A stretch of 64,000 nt of DNA from Parasponia andersonii (Eukaryota; Streptophyta; Magnoliopsida; Rosales; Cannabaceae). The stretch is from assembly GCA_002914805.1 (NCBI GenBank), contig JXTB01000036.1:32807-96806 (forward strand), in the 5' to 3' direction. The notes beneath the pieces were generated by a model. The model ran no database searches. It was not told the origin of the DNA and was given only the letters and a program-made list of their open reading frames with translations. Below, one piece after another: positions 36,575-48,072 of this stretch. A program made the position numbers and the translations under genes. How positions within the stretch are numbered: the stretch's first letter is position 1; the number at the start of each line of letters is the position of its first letter.

Positions 36575-38679
36575 TATAACGGCCCGATTTTTTAGACTGT
36601 TAACTACTTACATTTTTAGCTTACTTATTTAAATAAAATAAAAACTTACACATTGAAAATTAATGACAATTTTTTTAAAATGTACTTCTATTTCTTTTGA
36701 AGGGATTGATATTCATAACTAATCATTTACTTAATTTGATAACTTTGAAAATGATATAAGATAGTTAAGTAACTTTTGTTTAAATTTATTTATAAACTTT
36801 TTACTTGGGATGATTTAAATAATGTGCAATCATAAAGGGCTCCCAGATGAGGAGAGGAATCACATATGGACCACTTAAGCCCCAAACTCTCCTTAGATAA
36901 TTTAGGTCTTTTTGACAGAACCCTTTAAATTTTGCATTTATTCAAATCAAAGTATTTTCACTTTTAAAACTTTTCATATTGAAAAACGTTTGTTTAAACT
37001 TCATTCAATCAAATATATTTTCAAGTTCAACTTAATAAAGTCACGAATTATGAAATAAAATGTTGAATTATAGATATGTTTTCAAATAACATCAAGCTTA
37101 TATAATTAAAATAATTTATCTCTTAATAAGGACATATGCAGAAATAACTTAATAGTGGTATTCCATTGTGTGTGCCTCACATTCATCTCCACCTCGATTC
37201 CAGATAACTCATCCGTCAAATCAAATATTTCTTTCCTTTGTACCTACAATATGGATACTCATACAACATGAGCTTTCACTCAGCAAGTACAATGTAATTC
37301 TCACAAAACATTTTATTTATAAACAACTAATCTTTTATGAAAGTCCAATTATATTGTTTTATAAATCATTACTTTATGCTTTATTTTAAGATATTATATC
37401 ATTATTTTTTTCTCACTCTTTATCACAAAGTCTTTTATCTTTCTTATGGGTCAGGGTGTATGTACCGAGTGCACACTACCAAATGGGGAGCCAGGGGAGT
37501 GACCTAACTGAAAATACCCACGGTCATAAACTTAACATATTTTTTCTCAAAAATCCTCACCTAGGAGAGGTCAGTCTTATCTTCCCTCGGATATCCTCAC
37601 CTAGTAGAGGTTGATACGATAACTTTAAATTTTTATCTTATTTAGTCTTCTCTTAACATGAGTGGGTATACTTTAAGAACAAACCCAAACTTTATATTCA
37701 GCTATCATAACATTTCCTTTATTAAAATATACTTAGAGTATTTTAACATGATAACATTGTAAAGTAAGTATACATTATTCTAACAACATAGGAAATATAT
37801 CATTATAAGCATTTATTACATTATTCATAGGTCACACAATAATAAATATAATGACAAGATATCATATAAAATAATTTTAAACATATTAAACAGCAAACAT
37901 GAAATATTTTCTAAATTATCTATGCTATATGTGAGATTGTACTTACCTTGTAATGCGATTGTCCTAATTCCACTCATTAATTATGTAAATCTAGGTTGAA
38001 GTTTCGTCCTAACGTATGGATATTCTAACTATTAGAGTAATTTAAAGTTAACTTACACTTGCTTTTTTGAAATCTAAAATCATACTTTGGGCTAGACATA
38101 TTGTTAGGCTTTTTCATTCTTCTTAGGCCTATAACTCAACTTTGGCTAAATGCAATTAGGGATATATATCTTTTATTTCCTATTATTGATTTTATGTCCT
38201 AAACTTAAATAAATCCTTTCTCATCCTAATTATAGATTTAAAATAAATTTTTCTATTTATTCTTGTACCAAATCTCCAACCCAAAATTTCAAGTTTTATA
38301 ATTTATATTTTTGCCTAAAATCTTAAGATTTCTAACATTTATACCCTCCAAAAGTAAACCTTTCTTTTTGTTAAAGATTCTTTTTTATTTATTTTTATAC
38401 TTTAATATAGTTTTAAAACTTCCTAAAATGACTTTCTCATAGATTTGACGCATATTTTGTCAAAATTACACTTTCGACCTAAAATACTCAAAATTTTGAC
38501 ATTTTAATCCTTTCAACTTTTGAGCAAATATTTTTAATTTTTGGAAAGTATTTTTAATGGGTAAAAATCTGTTCTTAAATATCTAAGTCTTAATCATTAA
38601 GCTTGGTTCATTTTCATGTATATTTTATTTTAAGGTCTTTCATCTAAAAATCTTCCAACTTTGAGTTTAGACATTTTGA

Positions 38680-38716
<37 letters not shown>

Positions 38717-40048
38717 GCCTTTATTATCGTGAAGTATTCATATTTAAAGGCTTAAAAAATCAACAAAATAAGCCTTAGCATAAAATAAATTATATAACAT
38801 CTAAAGTAAATCAAATATGTTATTACCCATTGTTTTCTTTGTAATATCTATTTGAACATATAACAAGCAATATGAGGGAATATTCACAATACTAGGTGCT
38901 CTCTTTCCTTGATTATAATTCTTAATTTCTAGAGTCTTTATAGGAAAAGCAAGGAAGATGGGTAATATATTGTAGCTCTTGTGGGTTTAGAAGAAAGTGA
39001 GATAGAAAGAGTTATTTTTTTCTTTTAAAGAAAGGATGATAAGAAAAATGAAGATAGTTTTAACTAAGTAATTGGAAGGTTAGGTATGGATTTCCAATTG
39101 CCAAATGAAGAATCTATTTATAGGTCATCCATAGGAGGTATCCAATAATATACCACTTTCATATTCTATCAAATAATCCAAACATAATTATTACAAATTT
39201 TTTCTATGCATCTTCTTTTCCTACTCTACCACTTTATTTTTTACTTTATTTTTCACTCATCTACTACTTTTGTCTCTAATCTTTCCTTTTTTTTCAATTA
39301 TTTGGAATCCAATACCACTAACTTCCAAAGAAAATCTCCACTATATTATTCTTTTTCTTACCTTTTAAATTATTTTGGAGACAAAAGCTACCAATTAGTT
39401 TTGTTTATGTCTTCTTCTTTGAATAGGCCACTAATTTTTGAAGAATATCTTCATTATCATTTTCTTTTTCCTACCTTCTAAATTATTTTGGAGACAAAAG
39501 CTATCAATTAATTTTGTCTATATTTTTTTTTTAAGAATTACCTACTAACTTTATTCTTTACCTTTTTTATTCCACTAATTTAATGATATCACCTCCCTAA
39601 AATAAAACCTCACTAGTCTTCATCTTTTTCTATAACTTATTTTCCTCCCTTGGATTGACTTATCTATTTAATTCTTTTTATACTTAAATTTTAGCTATTC
39701 AAATTATGTCATGGTACTATTTTGGTGCAACAATTAACTTTGGGTTATAAGATGTAACAATTTCTAATGTGACATAAATATGTCACATCCTTGTTTAGGT
39801 GACTTAAGTCATATTAATGTACATAATATTTTCTTTGTAAAATTAATTTATTATTAAGAAAAACCATCTTAGGATTTCCAAGTTAAAATATGGAATAATT
39901 ATAATTTTCTCACATAATAAAATTTAACGTTATAATCATACTACACATATAATTTCAAATATTGTGAAAATAAGCTTATTAAAATTCGACTTTAAGTTTA
40001 ATAATAATCTACTAAGGTTGCAAGTCTAGGGATTTCTAGGGGGTTATA
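36575..40048 (-). repeat. Chromovirus 5' LTR
   Basis: It begins TATAACGGCCCG and ends GGGGGTTATA; both dinucleotide ends have drifted from TG and CA by C-to-T type changes (G-to-A on the other strand). It is 3474 bp and includes about 400 bp (36850-37245) missing from the other LTR. Open frames at 37168-37389 and 39206-39481 are LTR sequence. Confidence 0.87.
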
Positions 40049-40854
40049 ATATTAGTTAATGACAAACTCAATCCTCTCTTTTCTGATCTTGGATTAAATC
40101 TTTAATTCATGCAAAAGTTTATCCGACTTTTACAAACATTAAGAGTAGAATAATACAATTAGCATAGGATGGAAAATAAGCATAAACTTATATATATATA
40201 TATTGAAATAACTAAAGATATCATAATTCGGCTACATTGTAGCCCTAAAAAATAAAAGTAGTTCATGGTAAAAGAGAAATAATATGAAGAAGAAAAAAGA
40301 ATAGAAGAACTAGAAGTTGAATCAATGGCATTCTGTCTCCAGTTTGCTAATTGCTCCGCCTTCAATCCTTCGTTGTCTCTCTTTTCCCTGTTCTTGATGG
40401 CTTTTTAGTTCCCTAAATAAGTTCTAAAAAGACCTATTTATAAGCTTGGAGGCAACCACATAAAAAATAGGTCAAAAGGCGTCTAAAGAAATATATATGC
40501 TGAATTTCGTAGCGTAGAGTCACGGCTTCAACCCTGGCTACCAAGCTCCCTTTTTTCAACACAAACTAGTGCTGGAGCACTATTAATATAGCATTGAGGT
40601 GCCACTTCCTCTAGTCCTCGCTAATTTCAGCTTCTTTTGAGCCTTTTAGGCATCCTAGTACCAAGATACTTTTTTCTCTGGCCATCACACTACAAACCAT
40701 GTCATTTTGCTCTAAACATCTTCAAGTGCACCAAAATCATCTAACCTACAATCAAAACATCAAGAACACAGATAAAACCCATAAAACCTCAAGAATCTAC
40801 CAAATACTTGACTTAAATGATATCCAATTCATTAGTAAAACTCACTCATTACCT
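40049..40854 (-). repeat. Athila 5' LTR, right piece
   Basis: It continues directly from 26753 when the chromovirus and one ATATT are removed, and matches 6967-7211 plus 8866-9427. The small minus-strand frame at 40159-40365 is LTR sequence. Confidence 0.83.
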
Positions 40855-40872
40855 ATTATTTAATATTTTGCT

Positions 40873-41035
40873 CTCTCCACTATTTACCATGAAAAGACGT
40901 GCATAATAAATTTTAATTGGGCAAAATAATACCTATTGATAGGTTAAAAAAATACCTACTAAATTTTTGTCCATCCATAGAGCAAAAACAAAAATCTCTA
41001 TTGAAACGTCACCCTATATATATATACACTTTATA
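40873..41035. mobile_element. Partial MITE of the TA-repeat family
   Basis: It carries CATGAAAAGACGTGCATAAT, TTAATTGGGCAAAATAATACC and AAAAAAATACCTACT, followed by a TATATATATA run. These match the right half of the copy at 49745-49980. The left terminal repeat is missing or diverged. Confidence 0.6.
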
Positions 41036-41078
41036 CTTACTAATGGTATGTGTTAACATATGTGGTATCTCACAGTAA

Positions 41079-41234
41079 GAGCTTCTCCAACCCATGCCAT
41101 TTTGGCGTGGAAAACGTACTTTTAGCACTAGGTATTGGCCCAACCCAATGCCATTTTTGAATGTCAAATTGGCATTTGGATCAAAAACTCAAACAAGTAC
41201 GGCTTTGATTTTTGAATATTAAGATTTAAGAACC
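41079..41234. mobile_element. Left part of a MITE-like element split by a Gypsy insertion
   Basis: It begins GAGCTTCTCCAACCC. The reverse complement of the right end, near 48845-48862, is AGGCATCTCCAGTCCACCCC, an imperfect terminal inverted repeat of the GGGCATCTCCAA style known from PIF/Harbinger MITEs. The right part is at 48073-48862. No clear TAA duplication remains, so the class is tentative. Confidence 0.4.
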
Positions 41235-41983
41235 TGATATGAACTCTGCCAACAGTCATGACGAAGCCCAGCACCAACAAAAAAATTCGAACCCAAGATC
41301 ACCAAGTCACAAGAATGTTTAGTCTTGACCCGTTACCTAGCAAGAAAAGAACCATGAACTACAATAGATTAAAGAAGCCATACCAAGAATCCTCAAGAAT
41401 CACTCAAGAATCAATGGGATAAGTCTAGTTATTTTGAACGCTACAAGAGTTAACTTGATAAGTTCAAGAATCATCTCAAGAATGAAGAGAACACGATTAA
41501 CTTGCAATATTATTGAACACTATCCTCCAAAAATGTACAAGGCTCTCTCCTTTATATAGGAGTCAAATTTAACCCTAATTTAAGGTAAACTAATGTTATT
41601 TTGACATATGCCAACCCTCTTCAAAAATTAAAACAATTAAATCCGAAAATAATTAAATCTGAATTAAAGAAGTTTCCTAAAAGTATAAAAGACTTAGAAA
41701 AATGCGTAAACTTTAGTTAGACCCTTTTAGAACCTTAATCATAGTAACTAGGCTCTCTTGGATCTGATTTAGGCTTAAATCAGGTCTCCATGCATTAGCC
41801 ATCTCTCCAATATGTTGAATTAGCCTATTTAATGCCTCTTTGAGTCTCTTGGCTCTAATTCTTGTGATCGGCTCACTTGACAAGCTTAATGGATCACGTG
41901 ATTGCTGCCTTTCAGTTCCTCCAAGCCCACGTGAATGCTCATCTGCTTGCATGTGCGGTTGAGCAGTAGCTTCATTTGCATCA
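41235..41983 (-). repeat. Gypsy 3' LTR, containing the tail of pol
   Basis: It matches 47392-48067 from TGATATGAA/TAATATGAA through TTCATTTGCATCA. The pol reading frame continues into this LTR and ends at 41713-41715, about 270 bp past the polypurine tract. The sister LTR keeps the corresponding open piece at 47848-48030. Confidence 0.88.
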
Positions 41984-44900
41984 TTCTCCCCCTCTTGAAA
42001 AGGATTTTTCCTCAAATCATCACCTGCATCGAAAAGAGATAAGTTAGCAACGTTAAGGCTAGCACTAACACCATTCTCCCCCTCTAGTTTGTAGGCATTA
42101 TCATTGATTCGTTCCACCATTTGAAATGGTCCATCTCCTCAAGGAAGGAGTTTTGAATGTCGTTGCTCCAGAAAACAATCTTTCCGTAAGTGCACCCAGA
42201 CCCAATCTCCTGGTTCAAATACTACCCATTTACGTCCCTTGTTAGCTCGATGGACATATTGTTCGGTCCTTCTTTCAATATTCAACCGTGCCCTTGCATG
42301 AATCTGTTTCACCTATTCAGCTTTCTTCTTGCCATCTAAGTTTACACGTTCACTCAAAGGTAAAGGGGTTAAATCCAAAGGTGACAATGGATTAAATCCG
42401 TAAACAATTTCAAATGGTGAAAAATTTGTTGCAGAATATACACTCTTATTGTAAGCAAATTCAACATGTGGCAAACAATCTTCCTATGTTTTCAAGTTCT
42501 TCTTAATGATAGCACATAACAAAGAAGACAAAGTCCTATTCACTACTTCAGTTTGGCCATCAGTTTGTGGATGACAAGTAGTAGAAAATAATAACTTGAT
42601 TCCTAACTTTCCCCACAAAATCTTCCAAAAGTAACTTAAGAACTTAGCATCTCTATCAGAAACAATGGTCCTAGGCATGTCATGCAACCTAATAATTTCT
42701 TTAAAGAATAAATCAGCTATATGTGATGCATCATCGGTTTTATGACACGCAATGAAATGTGCCATCTTAGAAAACCTATCTACCACCACAAAGATTGAAT
42801 CTCTCCCTCTCTTATTCCTAGGTAATCCCAAAATAAAATCCATAGAAATATCAGTCCAAGGTTTACTAGGTATAGGCAGAGGGGTGTACAAACCATGGGG
42901 TTTCAACTTAGACTTAGCTTGTTTGCAAGTGATACACTTTTCACATATTCTTCCAACATCACGTTTCATATGAGGCCATAAGAAATGTTCATACAAAACA
43001 CCTAAAGTCTTAGCCACACCAAAATGACCCATCAAACCACCACTATGAGCTTCTCTCACAAATTCATGCAAAGAACATATAGGCATACATAGTTTATTCT
43101 CTCGAAATAAAAATCTATCATGCCTATAGAACTTAACAAACGCTACTTTTTCACATGCATTGAACACATTACTAAAATCAGAATCTTGTGCATATAAATT
43201 CTTAATGTACTCAAAGCCAAGTAATTTTGTATATAAAGTAAAAAGTAAGGCATACCTTCGGGGACAATGCATCAGCCGCAACATTTTCTTTACCTTGCCT
43301 ATATTTGATCACATAAGGAAATATTTCAATAAATTCTACCCACTTTGCATGGCATTTATTCCCTTTTTGTTGTCCCTTTAAATGCTTCAAGGATTTATGA
43401 TCAGTGTGAACCACAAATTCCGTCGGCTATAGATAATGTTGCCAATTTTTCAAAGCCCTCACCAAAGTGTACATCTCCTTACCATAAGTGGGATAATTTA
43501 GAGCTGCTCCACTCAATTTTTTACTGAAGTATGCAACTGAACGGCCTTCTTGCATCAAGACAGCTCCAACACCTATTCTTGAAGCATCACACTCAATTTC
43601 AAAAGTTTTATCAAAGTTAGGTAAAACAAGTAAAGGTGCATTAGTTAACTTTTCTTTGATCAGATTAAATACCTTGTCTTGTTCCTTTCCCCACTTAAAT
43701 GGCACATTCTTTTTAATGACTTCAGTAAAAGGGGCGGCTAAGCTATCAAAATCACGCACAAACCATCTATAGAAACTAGTTAGGCCGTGGAAACTCCTCA
43801 CTTGGCTGATTGTTGTAGGTGTTGGCCACTCTTGGATTGCTTTCACCTTTTCCTCATCTACCTCAATTCTTTAAGCACTAACAACAAAGCCAAGAAACAC
43901 AAACTTATCTGTGCAAAATGTGCACTTCTTGAGATTAGCAAACAACTTTTCTTTCCTTAACACATCTAAAACAGATTTTAAATGCATTACATATTCTTCC
44001 AAATTTTTGCTATAAATTAAGATATCATCAAAATAGACAACCACAAATCTGCCAATAAACACACGTAAAACATGGTTCATCAAACGCATAAAAGTACTTG
44101 GAGTATTAGTTAAACCGAAAGGCATTACTAACCACTCATATAAACCATATTTAGTTTTAAAGGTCATTTTCCCTTCATCACCTTCTCTCATTCTAATCTG
44201 ATGATATCCACTCTTAAGATCAATTTTTGTAAAAACACAAGAACTATGCAATTCATCTAGCATATCATCTAATCTAGGAATGAGATGGCGATACTTTACC
44301 GTTATGTTGTTAATGGCTCGGCAATCAACACACATCCTCCATGTCCCATCTTTCTTAGGAACTAATACCGCTGGAACCACACAAGGGCTCATGCTTTCAC
44401 GCACTTACCCCTTCTCCAATAATTCACCTACTTGCCTCTAAAGTTCCTTTGTCTCCTCGGGATTACTCCTGTAGGCAGGCCGGTTTGGAATTGATGCACA
44501 AGGTATAAAATCAGTCTGATATTCAATCCCACAAATTGGAGGTAAATCATGAGGAATTTCTTCAGGAAATATATCTTCAAACTCCTGCAAAAGAGAAACA
44601 ATATTGCTCTGTAAACAACCAGCGAGATCATCAGTAAATAAAAGAGCCTCCTTATACATGAGTACTATAAGGGGCTATTGTAAAACTAAAGCTCTTTTAA
44701 TCTCACTTTTTCTTGCAATGAAATTATATTTTTCCTCTCTTACACACAATAAGGTTGCAATACTCTTATTTTCTCTTTTACCCTCATTCATGGTTTTGCT
44801 TTTCTATTTTTCTCTCATTTCTTTTTCTTTTTTCTCAGTTTCAGCTTCTCTCTCTTTCTCTTTTCTCTTTTCACTCACTTTTTGCATCTTTAGTTGGTCT

Positions 44901-45400
44901 TAAATATTGATACCAAATGATATGAACCCTGCCAATAATTGGGACGAAGCCCAGCACCAACAAAGGAATTCGAACCCAAGATCACCAAGTCATAAGAATG
45001 TTAAGTCTTCAAAAACTTGTTTTAGAGTCAATGGCACAAGTGATATCGGCTGCCTTTTAATGGTAAAAGAGTACCTATTGGTGAAACCATCATGTATGAC
45101 TCGCTGATCGTACTACCACAGTCTTCCCAATAAAACATGACATGCATGTATAGGCACCACATCACAAAGCACTTCATCTTTGTACTTGCCAACAGAAAAT
45201 GCCACTAACACTTATTTTGTCACATTGACTTCTCTGTAATTTTTCAACCACTGAAGCTAGTACGAGCACGGATGCTTTATAGTAGGTAATGCTAATTTCT
45301 CCACTAATTTAGTACTAGCCACATTGGTACAACTCCCTCCATCAATTATGATGTTGCAAACTTTGTTATTCACAAAATATCGAGTATGAAACAAGTTCTC
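41713..45400 (-). pseudogene. Gypsy pol remnant: protease region, reverse transcriptase, RNase H, integrase
   Basis: Read downward. A Lys/Glu-rich linker lies near 44900-44720. Reverse transcriptase has [32 protein letters not shown] and the catalytic [10 protein letters not shown] (44350-44005). RNase H has [15 protein letters not shown] (near 43600) and [12 protein letters not shown]. Integrase has the His/Cys knuckle H...H...[11 protein letters not shown] (43050-42890), then [13 protein letters not shown] with the first Asp, [10 protein letters not shown] with the second, and [13 protein letters not shown] with the Glu (42575-42545). The C-terminus reads ERINDNAYKLEGENGVSA and runs into the LTR. 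Stops interrupt the frame at 44438, about 44407, 43871, 43427, 42484 and elsewhere, with a frameshift near 43260. Protease is not clear in 44900-45400. Confidence 0.9.
44905..45012 (-). repeat. Fragment of LTR end plus primer site inside the Gypsy coding region
   Basis: It reads GATACCAAATGATATGAACC then the LTR text GACGAAGCCCAGCACCAACAA and AAGATCACCAAGTCATAAG, matching the outer edge of both LTRs (41235 and 47392) together with the adjacent primer binding site. Homology stops near AATGTTAAGTCTT. It lies between the linker and protease regions, so a rearrangement or template switch placed an LTR edge inside the body. Confidence 0.8.
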
Positions 45401-45478
45401 GAGTTGGTTGTTGTTTTCTTCCTTAACTTGCGCACTAAGAGCTCACCTCGCCACTAATTATTCTCCTTCTATAGCACG

Positions 45479-46671
45479 CTACCTTTCATAGTCATCTTCA
45501 AGTGTTGGCATGTCATCATCTTCATCTTCCCATTCATCGTGTGTCTCAATCTCCCCTTGAGCATTGATCACTATCACCCTTTTGTTTGGATGTTGGCTAG
45601 CAATATGACCCCTGCCTTGACATTTAAAACTCTTAATGTCACGATTTCTAGAAATGACAGATTCGGTGTTACCTTGTTTCGGCACCACAACTTGTTTTCC
45701 ATCCTTAGAAGACTTGGACTTGGCCTTAGCTGATGGAAACTCGTCCCGTTTAGGGGCTGGTCTCCATGAGTTTGTAGGAGCTGAGCTTAGCCCCCTTCAA
45801 GAAAAGTTCCTCTGTTTCAATTGTTGCTCAACTTTGATACACCACATCCGTCAGCTCTACATAATATTGCATCTCTACCACATCCGCTATCTCTCTATTT
45901 AAACCGTGTAAGAACCTAGCCATGGTAGCTTCTCTGTCCTCCTCTACATTTGCTCGGATTATAGCAACCTCTATCTCCTTGTAGTAATCATCTACACTCT
46001 TTGATCCTTGAGTTAAATGCTATAACTTGTTGTATACCTCTCGATGGTAGTAGCTTGGAATGAAACTTTTTCTCATGATTGTTTTCATTTCATCCTACAT
46101 CTCGACAGGGCGTTCTTGATTTCTCCTTCTTTCCTTCAATAATTGATCCCACCAAACAACTGTATAATCAATGAATTCAATTGCAGCAAGCTTTACGTTT
46201 TTAATCTCAGAATAGTGGTAGCAATCGAAGATGATCTCCATTCTCTTCTCCTTCTCTAGATTAGCTTCATGATTGTTTCTACCTTGGAAGGATGGTATCT
46301 TCACTTTAATATCTCCCTCCCAAGTCATTATCTTGCCTAGGTCTACCCATCCTAGCTTCTCTATTCCTATAACCACGCCTAAACCTGCCCCTATTTATTG
46401 TTGGTTCATCTACCTCCTCATATTCCTCTACGTCTTCATCATCACCCTATTACTTCTCTAGTTGCACTCGCCTAGGTGGTTGCCTAATGGGAGTATTTTG
46501 AGGTTGTCCCATAGTTGTTTCTCCTTCCAACCTATCAATTCTCTCATGAATTATTTCTAATTCAATTTTCATCATTCTTCTCATCTCCCCCAACAATGCT
46601 TGTAATTGTAAGTTTAAAACAAGTGGGTGTTGTACCTCTTCGGTTGTGTTACTTTCTTGATTTCGTGACAT
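45479..46671 (-). pseudogene. Gypsy gag remnant
   Basis: The start at 46671 reads MSRNQESNTTEE and is followed by an acidic helix (LGEMRRMMKIELEIIHERID). Capsid sequence continues at 46376-46095 (KIPSFQGRNNHEANLEKEKR, VKLAAIEFIDYTVVWWDQL), with the aromatic WW typical of Gypsy capsids. Near 45630-45590 the zinc-knuckle site reads SFKCQGRGHIASQHPNK, where two of the four Cys/His ligands have changed (Ser for the first Cys, His for the last). An acidic stretch follows. Frames are interrupted by stops and by a shift between 46095 and 45733. Confidence 0.85.
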
Positions 46672-46679
46672 ATTAAAAT

Positions 46680-47373
46680 TTGTAAAAACAAGGTTAAGAC
46701 CTCACAAGCACTCTTTCCTCATGTGTTTTACTCAATGTTTGGTACTCAATGGCTTTTATCCTCTTATGTTCTCACCACTCTTGCCTTTTTCCACTCGTTA
46801 TGTTTTCTTTTTCACTCTTAATCAAATTCAAGAGAACTCTAGCGGAAATTTAATATGATAAACAACCAAATCAAATCACAATACTCACAAGCGATTCTCA
46901 AGAAATTGATGCAAGAAATATGAGTAGCAAGAATTCTTCGGTTTCAACAATACCTCAAAATTCACACAATTTTCTCCCAAATTTTTTTTTTCGGGATTTG
47001 CGTCCCTTTTTTTCCTTTTTTTTTCTACTAGAAACTAGAAACGAACACTTTGAATCATATTAGGATATTGAGAACACAAAACTTGAATAGCTTAATCAAG
47101 ATAGGATTCGGCTTCCCTAGTATAACCTCAATAACTTGGACCCCAAGCAAAAGCAAATAGACCCTAGTTGGCTCAGATTAGGAAACTAAATAATTCTAAT
47201 GCCCCTAAAGCAATAATTTCGGCCAAGAATAAAAAGTTTGATCAGATTGGAAAACCTGGTATCCTTAATTCACGAAATTTTGGCCAATCACTATTTTTTT
47301 TTTTGGTAACCCTAATTCAAGAATCAAAGGAACAGTAAAGAAAGTAAAGGATAATTCAAACTTGCCTTGAAAC
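46680..47373 (-). other. Gypsy leader between primer binding site and gag
   Basis: Untranslated leader of the element; no coding signal. It contains a (T)n-rich stretch (46984-47030) and short minus-strand open frames without recognisable content. Confidence 0.6.
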
Positions 47374-47391
47374 CTAAGCTCTGATACCAAA

Positions 47392-48067
47392 TAATATGAA
47401 TCCCACCAACAATCATGACGAAGCCCAGCACCAACAAAGAAATTCGAACCCAAGATCACCAAATCGCAAGAATGTTAAGTCTTGACCCATTACCCAACAA
47501 GATAAGAACCAAGAACTACGATAGATTAAAGACTTCATACCAAGAATCCTCAAGAATCACACAAAAATGAAGAAAACACAATTAACTTACAATATTATTG
47601 AACATTATCCTCTTAAAACGTATAAGGCTCTCTCCTTTATATAGGAGTCAAATTTAACCCTAATTTAAGATAAACTAATGTTGTTTTGACATGTGGCAAC
47701 CCTCCTCAAAAATTAAACAATTAAATCTGAAAATAACTAAATATGAGTTAAAGAAGTTTCCTAAAAGTACAAAAAAATTAGAAAAACATGTAGACTTCAG
47801 TTGGACTCTTCTAGAACCTTAATCATAGTAACTAGGCTCTCTTGGATCTAATTTGAGTTTAAATCAGGCCTCCATGCATTAGTCATCTCTCCAATATATT
47901 GAATTAGCCTATTTAATGCCTCTTTGAGTCTCTTGGCTCTAAGTCTTGTGATTGACCGACTTGGCAAGCTTAATGGATAATGTGATTGCTGCCTTTTAGT
48001 TCCTCTAAGCCCGTGTGAATACTCATCCACTTGTATGTGCGGTTGAGCAATAGCTTCATTTGCATCA
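47392..48067 (-). repeat. Gypsy 5' LTR
   Basis: It is 676 bp against 749 bp for the other LTR. It begins just after the primer binding site and ends TTCATTTGCATCA, next to the GAACC duplication. Confidence 0.88.
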
Positions 48068-48072
48068 GAACC

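Larger units (their letters stand above)
26754..40048 (-). mobile_element. Tekay/Del-like chromovirus (Ty3/Gypsy), nearly full length, degenerate
   Basis: Bounded by TG(T)AACG... and ...GGTTA(C/T)A ends, with a perfect ATATT duplication at 26749-26753 and 40049-40053. LTRs are very long (3782 and 3474 bp, the first enlarged by a 657-bp solo LTR). The minus-strand interior (30536-36574) holds gag, protease, reverse transcriptase, RNase H, integrase and a C-terminal chromodomain-type tail in the order of chromoviruses. The primer binding site next to the 5' LTR (36562-36573) begins TGGTATC, as in initiator-Met tRNA sites, then diverges. Coding is broken by many stops and frameshifts. The uninterrupted Athila LTR at 6966 is the empty site. 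Confidence 0.9.
6483..40854 (-). mobile_element. Athila-lineage Ty3/Gypsy element, gag-only remnant, expanded by nested insertions
   Basis: Two related LTRs bound this element: a left 3' LTR (6483-9427) and a right 5' LTR in two pieces (26283-26753 and 40049-40854). With later insertions removed each LTR is about 1.28 kb. The candidate target-site duplication is ATTAT, at 6478-6482 and 40855-40859. Its own interior is only about 3.6 kb (9428-9997, 18019-18596, 23782-26282) and keeps a minus-strand Athila-type gag; no protease, reverse transcriptase or integrase is left. The primer binding site beside the 5' LTR matches tRNA-Asp apart from three C-to-T changes. Inserted inside are a Copia-type solo LTR, a Copia element, a split Copia solo LTR and a complete chromovirus. 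The left boundary is well supported; the exact right end (40848 or 40854) is uncertain because the terminal bases have diverged. Confidence 0.82.
41235..48067 (-). mobile_element. Ty3/Gypsy element, 6.8 kb, with a perfect GAACC target-site duplication
   Basis: The duplication is at 41230-41234 and 48068-48072. The left 3' LTR is 41235-41983 and the right 5' LTR 47392-48067. The primer binding site (47374-47389) reads TGGTATCAGAGCTTAGG on the minus strand, the initiator-Met tRNA type. The polypurine tract AAGAGGGGGAGAA (41984-41996) touches the 3' LTR. The interior holds gag, a protease region, reverse transcriptase, RNase H and integrase in Gypsy order, mostly in one frame with single stop codons, so this copy is less decayed than the other elements. 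I see no chromodomain and leave the lineage open. Confidence 0.9.
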
